Source: Eremophila alpestris peregrina (lineage: Eukaryota; Chordata; Aves; Passeriformes; Alaudidae). From it: 64,000 nt of DNA. The notes under the pieces are model-generated. The model saw only the letters and a program-made list of their open reading frames with translations. It was not told the DNA's origin and ran no database searches. Position numbers and translations under genes: made by a program. Below are positions 38,201-50,052 of this stretch, piece after piece. Where the stretch lies: contig WMCF01000088.1 in NCBI GenBank assembly GCA_009792885.1, positions 8,405 through 72,404 of the forward strand, read 5' to 3'. How positions within the stretch are numbered: the stretch's first letter is position 1; every line of letters begins with the position of its first letter.

Positions 38201-38761
38201 TCATCAGACTCACTGGGCAAAAATCTCACCCTGGTTTGGCTCAGGACCTAACTGGTCACTGTTCCCAGTCCCTGCATGGATTTCCATGCCCTCAGCTGCC
38301 TGTGGCTTTTGCAGATTTCCAAGCAGCCCTGTGAACCAGCCACATCCCCATGTCCAAGGGGCTTCCCTTTCCTCCAAATGACTCATGGCCTATGTAGATA
38401 AGAGGCCCTTTCTTCCAGAAGGCTCCCAAAGATATTGCAGACGTTGCAAAAAAAAAAAAAAAAAAGGCAAAAGGTTCCTGGAAATTACACTACTGTTGGG
38501 ATAAAATGTAAAATTTTGCAAAGTGGGATTCCCAAAGGAATGGCAGGCTGGCTCAAGTATGCATTCCTCCCACCTATCTTTGGAAAGGCTGACTCACCCT
38601 GTGGGGCTGCTTCTTTCTCTTCCCATCAGTTGCAGAGTCCTGCACAAGTAGCTCAAATGGGCATTTAGCTTCCAGGATCTTTGAAAGACTGTGTAATATC
38701 TTCATTTCTCTTTTCAGGCTGGTAATGGCCAGCCCTGCTCCTGGGCAGCTGACTTGTGTTT

Positions 38762-38998
38762 TAATCATAAAATGAATCACAAAATTATAGAATGGTTTGG
38801 GTTGGAAGGGACCCCAAAGCTCATCTCATCCCACCCCCTGCCATGGGCAGGGACACCTTCCACTATTCCAGGCTGCTCCAAGCCCTGCCCAGCCTGGCCT
38901 TGGACACTTCCAGGGATCCAGGGGCAGCCACAGCTTCTCTGGGCATCCTCTGCAGGGCCTCACCACCCTCACAGGGAAGAATTTCTTCAGTAATGCAG
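38762..38998 (-). mobile_element. CR1: CR1 LINE 3' end, well preserved
   Basis: AATTATAGAATGGTTTGGGT, TGGAAGGGACCCCAAAGCTC, GCCATGGGCAGGGACACCTTC, GGACACTTCCAGGGATCCAGG and CCTCACAGGGAAGAATTTC match the local CR1 type closely. The 3' octamer zone is at the left. Confidence 0.95.
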
Positions 38999-39992
38999 TT
39001 AATAGAGTAAAACATGTGAAGATTTTTGTTTTAGGCCAGACACAATTATCTGGGTACATACAAACGATGCTTGCAAATTTGGGGTTAATGCATCTGAAGG
39101 CAGAGTTTGGATTTAAACATCAGTTCTTTCTGCTGAGTGACAGTATAGGCTGATTTTATTAAAGATACTTTTTTCATGGTTTTTCATATTTCTCTGACAG
39201 CACATCCCCACTGACTTAAAGAACAGCCCTCACCACAAGCTATTACATCATGAACTTGATCTCTCTCCCTGGGAAAAGAAACACTTTTTAGGGAAAAAAA
39301 AAGCAAATGGAGTATAGAGGGAGAAAGAGGAAGTGTTCAGAGGAGTTCAGAAAGCCTGAGATTCCTCCAGGGTCCCCAGCTGTGCTGTATGTTGTCCCAG
39401 CTGACCACCAGATATTTCCGCTCTGCACATTAATGCGTTCACAGAGAGATCAAAGCGCCTGCCCCGGGCGTGCTCCGGGCCAAGCGTGGATGTCCTACCT
39501 CCAAACAGCCTGATCCCAGAGCTTCCAGCCCTTGATCCCTCCCTCCTGATCCGCCTGGGGCTGAGCACGGGCTCTCTGGAGCTCCTCATGGGCACTGTGT
39601 TAAGGGATGGACAATTCTTCCCAAGCTCCGTGGTGCCGGTGGCCTGGAAGCCACATCCGCTGCCGGAGGATTTCGGGTGATGGAAACAACTTTCCTTCCG
39701 TGCTGAGGGCAAGAAGAGCAGCACGTCTCTGGTGGCCCCACCACACCATGTCCTGTGCTGCCACTCTTCAGAGGTGCCTCTAAAATGGCGTGGGCTGGGG
39801 GGTGGCCTTGGGACAGCCCAGCTCATCCTGTGTTAGGAAGCTGGAGGAATCCAGTTAGGAAGGCTCTGCCAGCTCTGTTGCCCCACAGGGCTGGCTTGTG
39901 ATGCAGCCCAGATCAAAGCCACATCCTTTACCAGTCAGGAAATGCTTCAAAGCAATATTTTACATCTCCACAATATTTTTTCAGAGGATGGT

Positions 39993-40098
39993 TCTGAAAT
40001 TATAGAATCACAGAGTCCTTTGGGTCGGAAGGGACCTTAAAAATCCTCTTGTTCCAAGCCCTGAGCAGGAACTTCCCACTAGAATAAGTCCTTGCATC
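39993..40098 (-). mobile_element. CR1: probable CR1 LINE 3' scrap
   Basis: ATTATAGAATCACAGAGTCC, TTTGGGTCGGAAGGGACCTT and TCCAAGCCCTGAGCAGGAAC resemble the 3' tip of CR1. The rest is too diverged to follow. Confidence 0.6.
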
Positions 40099-43000
40099 TT
40101 GCCTTTCTAAGTACTCCGAGCAACCATCACTGAGCACAAAGGGACAGGAAGATCTGCTGAAGACTGAAAGTGCAGGAGACAGTGGAGTGTGTTGTGCAAA
40201 GCCTCTGTCCCTCATAAGTGTCAAATTGCACAAATCAGTGTTGGCCAGAGGAAGAGAAGTAACAGCTCACTTCCCAAGATGGGAATATCCCCATATGCTG
40301 TTCCTGGCTGAAGACTTGTGGGGGCAAGAGCAGCAAAGGGATAGCAGAGTGTCCCTTGCCCCCACAATGCCCAGGGGAAAGAGAGCAGCACTGTTTGCTA
40401 TCGAACTAACAAGTACTAGGGCTCTTTGTACCATATAAAATCCCCCTGATGTAACTTTAAACCTAAATATTATATCTTCCTTGAAAAGAAGCTGCTGTTC
40501 TCTGGGATCCAACCTCTTCTGGTCAGATTCCCTGGGGCTTGAATGTTTCAGGCATGTTGCTAGCACAAGTTAAAAGGGGAACTTGTAAAATCCTACATTT
40601 GGGGTTTATTTGTGTGGTTAAGCAGCAGAAGACTGTTCCTCAAAAGGGGAGAGCACTCAAGGTCCATCCATGCAGTGTGGGGAAAACAACTGGTAGGTGC
40701 CAGTGGAGGAAACCCAAACACACCCTGGGAATGGTCCATCATTCCTTGGGATTCTAAGGTTGCAGGTTCATTTTGGTTTTAGTTTTAACTACACTCACCA
40801 CTCACCATTTAGTTGTGCCCCAAAGCTTTGGGCAGTGTGACCTTCCTGAGGCCTGACGTGCTGCTTGTGTTCTGCTCCCACAGTTTTTACCTCTTTTTCT
40901 TATTTCCTCCCCTCCTCTTAATCCTCTTACAGCCAGATGGTATCCTGAAGGTTTTTCCAGAGGAGTTATTTAGCCTGATGGCATGTTTGTTTAGCAGTAG
41001 CTGTGGACACCAGTTCCTCCCAGATGTCCTTGAAGGAGCAGAGTGTCTTGCCCACAGCTCATCAATCCTGTGGTCTCTGCCTTGCCAGAGCTTGTGGACA
41101 GCATCTGTCCTGATGTTGTTTCCAATGTATCCCAGCATTTCTATCCATTTAAGAGCTAGGGATTTGGACTGCTTCTCCTTCCATGTGAGTTTCCCCATCA
41201 TTTTGACCAGTGCAAGCTCTTATTTTGCAGTGAACTTCTCCCCACGTTCATTTGTTCTCCCCAATCATGACTTGCCAGCTTATCACTCCAGAATTTTCTC
41301 TCTCACTCATTTTCTTCCCAAAAGATCCTTGATGGTCTTTGTGAACCTCCTGTTGGAGCAAAACTCCTCTCTTTTGTGATGTGTCATGTGGAATTTCACA
41401 GCTTCCCCCTGCAGTCCAGCTCAGCTTGGCATTTTATCCATGTGATAAAATCCATGAGTCTCCCCAGCTCTCACCCAGCTCTTCCATCTCCTGCAGTCTG
41501 ACCCTCCACGTGGCTCACTGGAGCTTTTCAAGACCTTCATAGGCATTCAAAAAGCAGGGCTTTTTTTTTTACGGAATTGATGAAAATCACATCCAGCTGC
41601 TCATGCAGTGGACATTTGCAGCCTTGCCTTCCAGCACAGTGACCTGGTCCTGAAGCTGGAGGGGTGGGGAAGGTGTTGGGAAGCCTGAATTTTGCCTGCC
41701 CTCGCTCCATGGCAAGACTTTATTTCAGCCCTCCTTCAGCAGTGACTGGCTCAGGTGGTGTCAACAGACAAAGCAGAAACTTCTGCTTCCAAAATCAAGG
41801 GAAACATTTAATCAGTTCTTCTTTGCTCTGTTTCTTCTTCCAGAAATAAGCAAAATGAGAGCGAAAGCCACAGCAGTCGTGGATTGTGGAGCTGCCCACT
41901 TTTCACACACAGCTTTGGGATCTGCCCTGAAATCCCAGCTTGTGGGGAGTTCCCAGTCCTTCTGAGGAAGGATTCACAGGTGGGTTTCAGCATGAAACCT
42001 CTAACACACACAGAAATAAGCGGAACAAAGATGACATCAATTTTTCTTTAAAACTTCTATTTTCAAGGCAATATCAGGATTTTCCTGAGGTTTGACTTAC
42101 TTTATTTTGTAAGAGCTGAGGCAGAGATGGAAGCACAGCTTCCCAAGGGGCAGTGGCAAGGCTGGAGCAAGACACCAGAGGGAGATGAGATCTCCAGCAT
42201 CAGCTGCTTCAAGGAGGGTGGATCATTGCCATTTCCTTCATGCAGAGCTCATGGAAACTGGGAAAACTGGGAAATACTCAATAACACAAACTTCTTTTAA
42301 AAGTCCTCAACTTGTGGGGTTTTCTGATTTGATCACTTGCCTGAAACTCCAGGTTTTTTGAATTAGAGGTTCCTTTTATTTAACTGAAAGGGTGGCTCTG
42401 TGGCTAATGGGATTCCTGGGCTAATTGTGTCCATAGCTCGTTAGCCCTGGGCTGGGATTCAGTCCCTCAGCTGGCTTTGGATGGGGTTGTTTTCATTTCT
42501 GTCCTCCTTGGCACAGCATGCCACAACTCCTGGTTTCTGTGCCAGTGCATTCATGTCAGAGGTTCAGGGGCTGAAGGAAATGCTGAGGTTTCTCATATGA
42601 AATAGGAGGGGTTCTTGCACATCGGATGAGAACTCAGGCAAAACTTGGGGGACAAAAACCATCCAGCCCTTCCCAGTGCTGGTCAGAAGGAGCAGCAAGA
42701 GCAAAAGGTAAATGCAAAGGGGAAAAAGCTGCATCCAACACCTCCCAGCTGTGTGTCTGGCACAGTGCAGGTTTGGGAGACTTTAGCAGCAACCTGAAAA
42801 TAAAGAAAATTGAGAAAAAAATTAAGAAAAGGCTGGCATTGACAGTGAATCACTGGCATTACAAAGCAGGTACCTCACTTCTGCATTGCTTAGTGACTCT
42901 AGAGAGTCCCTGCTCTAAAAACATGCAGTCAGTGCTTATTAGAAGTATCCCTCAGTATCTGCCTGGTGATGCTGTGGAATGCCAAGGCACTGAGACAAAC

Positions 43001-44304
43001 CTGACCTTGCTTCTAAGTACCACATGCTGGCCTTCCTGGGGCTGAGTTCCCCTGAGCTCTTCCAGGGACCTTTGGGAGTGGCTGGAGGAATGTGCCAGTA
43101 TCCCTTGGCCCAGGACCTGCCTTTTGTCTACGTTTTCCTAAAAACCAGTGGAAGGTTTCTAAAAACACCACCCTGGCACTTCCATGTTAAAACAAGTCCC
43201 ACCTCTGCATCTCCCAGTGGCTTGGCTCCAGCTGCACCCAGCTCACCACAGCAAACACTGCAGGAAGCTCTGGGGTGTGCTGAAAGAAAAGGCAAAACCA
43301 GCCAGAAAAAGGCCAAGCATCACCTCCTCTTAGTTTAGTCATGTGGTCCCAAATGGGGACCCAGGAAATCCATGTCTGGAAAATTCCCTGGAGCTTTCTG
43401 CCCACTGCCAATCCCTCAGACAAGGAGGCTGAATTGGGGAAGGTTTCTTGCCATGCTCAGATGCTCACTGCACCATCTGTGCCTGTCACCATCCATCTCC
43501 TAACCCTTGGGTCTCCCTTTTGGGATCCACCCAGCTGCCTTACCTTTGAGGGAGTTGTGTCCCTGGCCATGACCAAGCCATGCCATCTTCTCCTCAGTGA
43601 TGGCAGAGATTTGTTGGTCCTGTGGCCCTGCCAGTCCCAGGGCAGGATGTCCCCATGTGCACTTGGGGCTGCACAAACCTGTAACAGAAAACAGTCCCCA
43701 CCCAAGGTGTCCAAAACTGCTGTTTTGGAAGCATGTGGCCAAAAAGTAAATATAGAAATAGAAAAATAAGTGTGGGCTTGCATTGGTTTGGGTTTTTTTT
43801 TTTTTCTTTGTGGGAGTATTTTGTGCCAGGCAAATAAACCACCCAATAACATAATCTCAGCAGGAAAATAAGTGAGGAAAGCAGCTGAGCCATCAAGTGC
43901 TATAAAAGCAGCTTTTGCAGAAGGAAGTGGTGCTCTAAAGCAAGGATGTGGCAATGCTGCTCTGCACTGGGATGGTGGAGGGCTCCAGCCAACTACCTTT
44001 AGTCACTGAGGGTCCATCACCCCTCCCTGGGGTCTTTCTTTTTTACCCTGGTGATTGCCAGAAGGGGATCAGGCTCCCATGGAAATAAAGTTCTTCTTAT
44101 CCTTGCTGCTGTTTGCTGATAGTGGAAGTGAAGGGGCAGCTGCTGGATTTATGGGAAAGCAGGATGATAGGGAGTCAGGAGAGAGGCTTTGGCTCTCACA
44201 CAGGATTTTGGGGCTTCAGCAACACTTGCCAGCCCTGCTTTAGTTGGTGCCCAGCGAACGTGGAACTGAGCAGCACCCACATGGCTCTGGGCAGGAGCAG
44301 GATT

Positions 44305-44349
44305 TTAATGAATTTTAAATTAATGACATCTAAATTAATGAATTTTAAA
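44305..44349. repeat. short AT-rich direct repeat
   Basis: TTAATGAATTTTAAA occurs at 44305-44319 and again at 44335-44349, separated by a related TTAATGACATC unit. Confidence 0.7.
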
Positions 44350-46815
44350 GACCTTTGCAGGACTTCTGTGCTGTTACACACCTGGCAACATTAAAGCTGA
44401 GCTGAATGAGCCTGTTCCAGCCACCAGAGGATGTAAACTCAGTTTGGCAGTTGTGTGAAACAGGATCTTTTGCATGGGTGGGAGGAGAGGTCTGTATCAG
44501 GGTGACATTTAGACCTACAGTGACAGTTTCCAAGCCCTGCCATCCCCCAGTGCAGCATGCTTGGCTTCTTCTCCCATCAGTCTGCCCTTGGTAACACATC
44601 CCTGGGGATTCCCTGATTCTTATCTGTGGCCACGATGGGGAAGGAACTGGGAAATCTTGCTGCCAGCTCAGCTTCTCCCCCCCTCTCCTCATGGTTTGGG
44701 AATTCTCCTGCCCCCGTGAGAAGCGTGGCAGTCAGACTTTTACTGATTTGCTTGCTTTAAAGCTGTTTCATGGAAAAACTTGTTTTTTCCTGTCTGCTAG
44801 GGGAGGGCTGATCCCGGTTTTCAGCTCTGGGTGGGATCAGAAGTGGGACAGGGGTGTTGCATCCAGCACAGCCCAGCACAGTGCAGTCACCTGCCAGCTT
44901 CACACCCCAAGTGTCTGCCAGGAAAGTCGGGCTCTCACGCCTGGCTTTGATTTGCTGCAAAATATTGTTTCTTCTGAAAAAAATGACAGGGAAAGCAGCC
45001 AAAGAGCCAAAGCTTTTGAGGACACACTTTGAGCCAGCCCCGTGCCATAGGGAGATGGAAGAGGAATTCTGGACAAGCAAAGCCTTCTCCTATGATAAAG
45101 GCCCCAGGGAATCAGAGGGTGCAAAGTTAAATTAAAGCTTGAGGTTTTTGCTGTATTAAGGTATTATTAGATTAAGTATTACTAGAAAGTGCTGAGTTTC
45201 TTCAAGCCCAGCTTGGGCTGTTTCAAGAAGGTGTTTGGCCATCCCTGTAAAACATGAGACACCATATGCTGCAGAAAAGCTCTCGGCAGAAAATTGTGTC
45301 AGTGAAGTAAAGGAAAAAGATACTAATTGGAGGAAATTACTCGAATTTCTTCTTTGGATCAGCCGGTACCAACCCCAGCGTTTCTGGAAAACAGCAGAGC
45401 CAAGGGCTGGAGGAGTTACTGGCTTGTTTCCTGAGGATTAGCCACGTTGGTAGGGTTGCAAGGGAATGAAAGCTCTTTTAGCAGCCTGGTTAAGGACTGG
45501 GATAGAGTGGGAACACTGTGAGTTAAAAAGGCTGGGGGAGAAAGCTGCAAAGTCAAGGGAAGAAGGATGGGAAAGCCCATCCTGGTGCCAGTCTCCCACT
45601 TTAGGGTAGGATCACAAGCCCACAGGAGCTGAATGGAGAAGCAGCCCCCTGCTCCACCCCAAGCTCCCACAGCACATCTCTGATTCCCACTCTCATGGAA
45701 GATGGCTCCAAACATGCTTGAGCCTCACTCCTCACACATTTTTCAGGATATCAGCAGGGCTGGGTTTTGGGAGAAAGATGTTCTTTTCCACCTTGCCTCT
45801 CTCCTAAAATCATTCCAGAAAATTCACAGTGCACCTGGGCTGTACCTACACAAGGGTTGGGCTTTTCTCAGTCCCCCTGTGTTGGCATCACCAGGTTCTG
45901 TTTGCTGGCTCTGGGTGTACAATCCCCCTCCATGGCTGTCCTCTGAGTTGGCTCCCACAGGAAGAGTGCAGATAAAATCCTCATCTTGCAGGTATTTTCC
46001 CAATTCCCAGAGGATGGTTGAGGTTTATCCTGAGGTGGGGTGAGGACTGCTGGAGTACCAAGGTGGGGTTTTGGTAGTTGAGCTCATGGAGAATCACATT
46101 TCTGCCAGATTTGTAGAATTTTTCTGGAAAATGTGATGGTGTTTTTCCCTGCATGGCCTGGCTGTGACGTGCAGAGGTAATGGATGAGCTGCCCCATGGG
46201 CTTTCCTGTGGGATCCTGCTCCATGATGCCATCCCAAGTGTGCAGGAACCAGAGCAGACGATGGTGATCTCAGGAGGATTGAACTTGTTGGGGCTGTTGA
46301 CAAAAGTCTCCTTTTTTTTTTCCATCAGAGCAGGGACAGCCGCCGTAACGTCAACCAGGGACCTCTTCCAGCTCTCACGCAGGGATTCATGGCCACAAAT
46401 CATCCCCTTGTCTCAACCAGCCCAGAGGGAAGCCCAGACACACAGGGTCCCTAAAAACACTTGGCTCTCCACTGATGGGTTATTTCCTTGCATCCCTCGT
46501 TGTCTGAGGTGGTGCTGCTGTTGTTGCCCCCCCCCCACCAGTGAGCAGAGAGGTCCCTGAAATCCAGAAAGTTCCCTTCCTGCCCTTGGCTCCAGAGATT
46601 TCCCTGCTCATCCATGTGTTCAATACATACAGGGCTCAAAGCATTCATAGGGGATCAAAAGGCATGAAGTTAAGATGATTTTTCCCCCAGTTTGTGGGGT
46701 TGGCAAGGAACTGTTTTCAGCAGAGAACAGGCTCCTTTTACCCTGCCCTGGTCCCCATCCCTCTCCTTGTCCTCGTCGGGAGTTGCTGTTGATCCATGTG
46801 GACTTGGCTTCAAGG

Positions 46816-47250
46816 TATTTCTTTATTTTTCTCTTTTCTCTTTTTTTCTTTTATTTTTTCTCCCTATCTTAGCTTGCTCCTTTTTCCTGTTGTCTTTTTT
46901 TTTTTTCCTTTCTTCTTTCTTTGGTTCTTTTTTTTCCATTTTTCTTTTCTTTCTTTTTCATTTTTCCTTTTTCCCTTTTGTCTTTCTCTTTTTCCTTCTC
47001 CTTTTTCCTTTTTCCCTTTTCCCTTTTCTCCTTTTTCTTTTCTCTTTTCCTTTTTCTCTTTTCCTTCTTCCTTTCTCTTTCCCCTTTTATTTATTTTCAT
47101 ATCCATAAGCATTTCCCATTTCCCTTTTTTTTTTTGTTTCCTCTTTCCTTCCCTTCTTTCCCTTTTATACGCCTTATTTAAATGCACATACATTTTCCTT
47201 TCTCCTTCTCTCTCTCTTTTTTCTCCCTTCCTTTTTTATCTCCCCAATCC
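46816..47250. repeat. 430-bp pyrimidine tract (TTTTC/CTTTT)n
   Basis: The plus strand is almost pure C and T in irregular CTTTTT, TTTCCC and TTCTTT units, interrupted near 47098-47110 and 47168-47190. Long homopyrimidine tracts can adopt triplex DNA. The Phe/Ser/Leu-rich frame of up to 230 codons across it is a by-product of composition. Confidence 0.9.
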
Positions 47251-47934
47251 TCCTTTTTTCTCCTGCTGCCTCCCCTCTGTGTCCCTTTCCTCCAGGCCGG
47301 GCTGGCGACTCCCCAGCCATGAGCTCATGCAGCACCCGGCTGGATCCCGGATCTGCGTGGGAGGCAGGGAGACTCTGCTCAGCCCAGTGCTGGCCACATT
47401 TTGGGATCTGTGGGGGCTGATCCCGACATCCAAGTGCTGTTTGTGCTGGTGGCTCTGGGAAAGGACGGTAAAACCGGCTGCAGTCTGAGCTTAGGGTCAG
47501 TGCCAGCCTCTGGAGGGAGGAGTGCAAGGGGAAAGCAAAGGGATTCTGCTGTCTTGTTTGGGATAACCATCTCAATCCATTTACAAGTGGATTTCCAACA
47601 TATCCATAAACTTCCAGCGATGCTCCTTGGAGTAAGTGTGTGCCCATTTCAAAAATGCAAATATTTGTCTCCTCAAACCTGCCCTTCTTGAAATTCCAAG
47701 GTGCCAGTTGTGTCTGGGAGCAAAGGTTCCTGCTGGGGCTCTCTGCTGAGGCCAGAGAGGGTGAAACTGCAGTGAGGGCCCTGTTGGACCTTCAGGGCAA
47801 ATCCATGACCTGTGGAGAATCTGTGGTCTGTGCTTCCCAGTTCTGAGCTTGCCAATCAATGGGAAGCTCATTGCCAGCCTACAAATCCCTGGAGCCAGGG
47901 GAGGATTGTCCTCTGCTCCCAGGGAACATGGGAC
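47251..47934. other. intergenic, no gene seen
   Basis: GC-moderate sequence between the pyrimidine tract and a CR1. Frames on both strands have no support. Confidence 0.4.
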
Positions 47935-48200
47935 AGGACAAGTGGAGACAGCCACAAGCTGTTCCAGAGGAGGTTCAGGTTGGACAACAGGAAGAATTTC
48001 TTCATGGAAAGGGTAGTCAGGCATTGGAAAGGGGGTCCCAGGGTGGTGGGGGATCCCACATCCCTGGAGGTGTCCAAGGAAGGCCTGGACGTGGCACTCA
48101 GTGCTCTGGGTGACAAGGTGGGGATCAAGGTTGGACTCAATGACCTTGGAGTTGTTTTCCAACCTTCATAACTTTTTCCAACCTTAGTGATTCTATGATT
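47935..48200 (+). mobile_element. CR1: CR1 LINE 3' end, second subfamily
   Basis: GAGGAGGTTCAGGTTGGAC, AGGAAGAATTTCTTCATGG, GTGTCCAAGGAAGGCCTGGACG, CAATGACCTTGGAGTTGTTTTCC and the terminal GTGATTCTATGATT. This is the same subfamily as the copy at 30491-30905, in the opposite orientation. Confidence 0.92.
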
Positions 48201-48967
48201 ATTTGCTGCTTGGCCACTGCAGCATTGTGTTTTCCAGCTCTTCCAAAGTCAAACATGGACTGCTAGCAACATTCCCAGGCCTTTACAGCTGGGAAATAGC
48301 AGCGACCTCCTGAGAGAGCCTGATGTCACAAGACTTTTCAGCCTGATTTCCAGAGCAGTGGTCTGGATGTGCTTCAAACTTCTGGCTGCTTTTTCCAAGC
48401 AGCGTTGTTGTTCAGGATTTTTGTCTCTCTTTTTCTCTAGACCCAACCTTCCCCAGCTCTCAGACCTTCTTGTGCAATCCATGTCCCATCGTAGACACGT
48501 CTGGGAGAAATGCAGAGATTTCCTGAGAGCGCTGCCATGGAAATTCCTGAGATTTCTGGTGTGAATGGACACGTAGGGAAGGAGGAGGCAGCCATTTAGG
48601 AGGTGCATTTCCCACAGAAGTAAATCCTTTCTGTTCACCCTCTGTACTCTACACCTGCCAAAGGGTTTTTTCACCCTGTGGCACCCCAGAACTGAGGGGA
48701 GGCTCAAACATTCGCTGCTGCACCAACTTTTTGTCAATACTTTGTGCCTCTGGCAGGTTGAGAGCCTGGAAATGTTACTTGGAGCTCTCCCTTCCTGCTG
48801 GAAATACCAAGGGAGCAAAGGCATGATGAAAACTCCTGGGGGAGGTGGTGGATTTTGGCAGTGGGTAACTCCCATGCTGCTGCTGAGGCTGGGAAAACTC
48901 ACCACATCCGCCTCCGGCATGCCTGGAGGAGTTTGGTGGGATGCACAGTTGTGGGGCCTGTAGCAAG

Positions 48968-49027
48968 GGAAATTAGAATGGAATTAGATGATCCCTTCCA
49001 ACCCAAAACCTCCTGTGATCCTGTGAG
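48968..49027 (+). mobile_element. CR1: CR1 3' terminal scrap
   Basis: GGAATTAGATGATCCCTTCC, AACCCAAAACCTCCTGTGATCC match the last ~55 bases of a CR1 element. Confidence 0.65.
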
Positions 49028-49732
49028 TCAGGATGAGCTGCCCCTGCACAGGGAAACCCATCTGGGAAAAGATTTGAGCCCACACTGCCTCATGGGCATC
49101 CAAGGATCAGTACAGCCCTCTTGGAAAAGCATTCCCTGCCATAGGCTGCCAAAGGAAATGTGCAAGGGGGATGTTCTCCTCCCCATCCTTACGTGACCAC
49201 CAGCATCAGATGTTCCCAGGATGGGACACAGCTGCAGGGACTGTGCAGGGGCTGACCAGAGTACAGCCTGCTCTTTTGCAAGGAGCTTGGCTCCAGACTG
49301 CAAGCAAAACTGCCTTTTTATTCCCAAAAATAAGATTATAAAAGGGAGGCAGCGTTCCAGCAGCTGCCTGATGCAGCAGCAGGAGAGGAGGGGTGGAAAG
49401 GACAGGCAGTTTTCAAGTCTTCCCAATCCAGTGATGCTGGAGCAGGACTGGAGGCTCAACATGGGGCTCTGAATGGACAGGGGTCAAATGGAGGGGTTAA
49501 AAAAAGCTATGGAAAAGTGGAAATAGACCTGGAGTGTAAAGTGCAGGTGTGGAGGAGATGGTTGCTGGTTCCCAAAGAGACAGGGAGCTGCAAGGTTGGG
49601 AAGGGTCACCATCCCTTTCCCCATCCCCACACCCCTTCCCCAAGGCAGCTGGGGCAGGAAAATGGGGCAGATGTGCCTTTGGTCAGACTGAGGGGGGAAA
49701 TGATAAAATTAGGAGGTAACCCTCAAGTCAGA

Positions 49733-50052
49733 ATCATCAAATCACAGAATATCCACAAGGATCATGGAGTCCAACCCCTGGCCCTGCACACACCCCCCAG
49801 CAATGCCACCCTGTGCATCCCTGAGAGCATTATCCAAACACTCCTGGAGCTCTGGCAGCCTCAGGGCTGGGACCATTCCCTGGGGAGCCTGGGGGGAGAA
49901 TCTTTCCCTGATCTCCAGCCTGACCCTGCCCTGGCCCAGCTCCAGCCATTCCCTGGGCCCTGTCCCTGTCCCTGGGAGCAGAGATTGGAGCTGTCCCTCA
50001 GGATGAGCAGCAGCCCTCAGTGAGGTCTGACCTCAGTCTCCTCATCAGGCTG
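49733..50052 (-). mobile_element. CR1: CR1 LINE 3' fragment, third subtype
   Basis: TCATCAAATCACAGAATATCC, CAAGGATCATGGAGTCCAACCCC, CTTTCCCTGATCTCCAGCCTG, CCATTCCCTGGGCCCTGTCC and GAGGTCTGACCTCAGTCTCC follow the order of a CR1 3' region in reverse complement. The wording differs from both other subfamilies in the window. Confidence 0.8.

Larger units (their letters stand above)
30906..38761. other. intergenic, no gene seen
   Basis: Nearly 8 kb without a recognisable exon or known retroposon. It holds an (ATTT)n run at about 35240-35257, a T-rich run at about 34851-34877, a perfect short inverted repeat at 34822-34842 and an 18-base A run near 38449-38466. Confidence 0.45.
39000..46815. other. 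intergenic, no confirmed gene
   Basis: Unique-looking DNA apart from a possible CR1 scrap at 39993-40098. A pair of overlapping frames near 40.8-41.4 kb is noted under findings. No splice-flanked exon or known family was recognised. Confidence 0.4.

Noticed and set aside
46796..47488. 230-codon Phe/Leu/Ser-rich plus-strand frame
   Set aside because: A direct product of the pyrimidine tract, not a membrane protein gene.
47581..48162. 193-codon minus-strand frame
   Set aside because: Half of it is the antisense of a CR1 3' end.
48249..48920. 223-codon minus-strand open frame
   Set aside because: No recognisable family, no splice context, and competing frames on the other strand.
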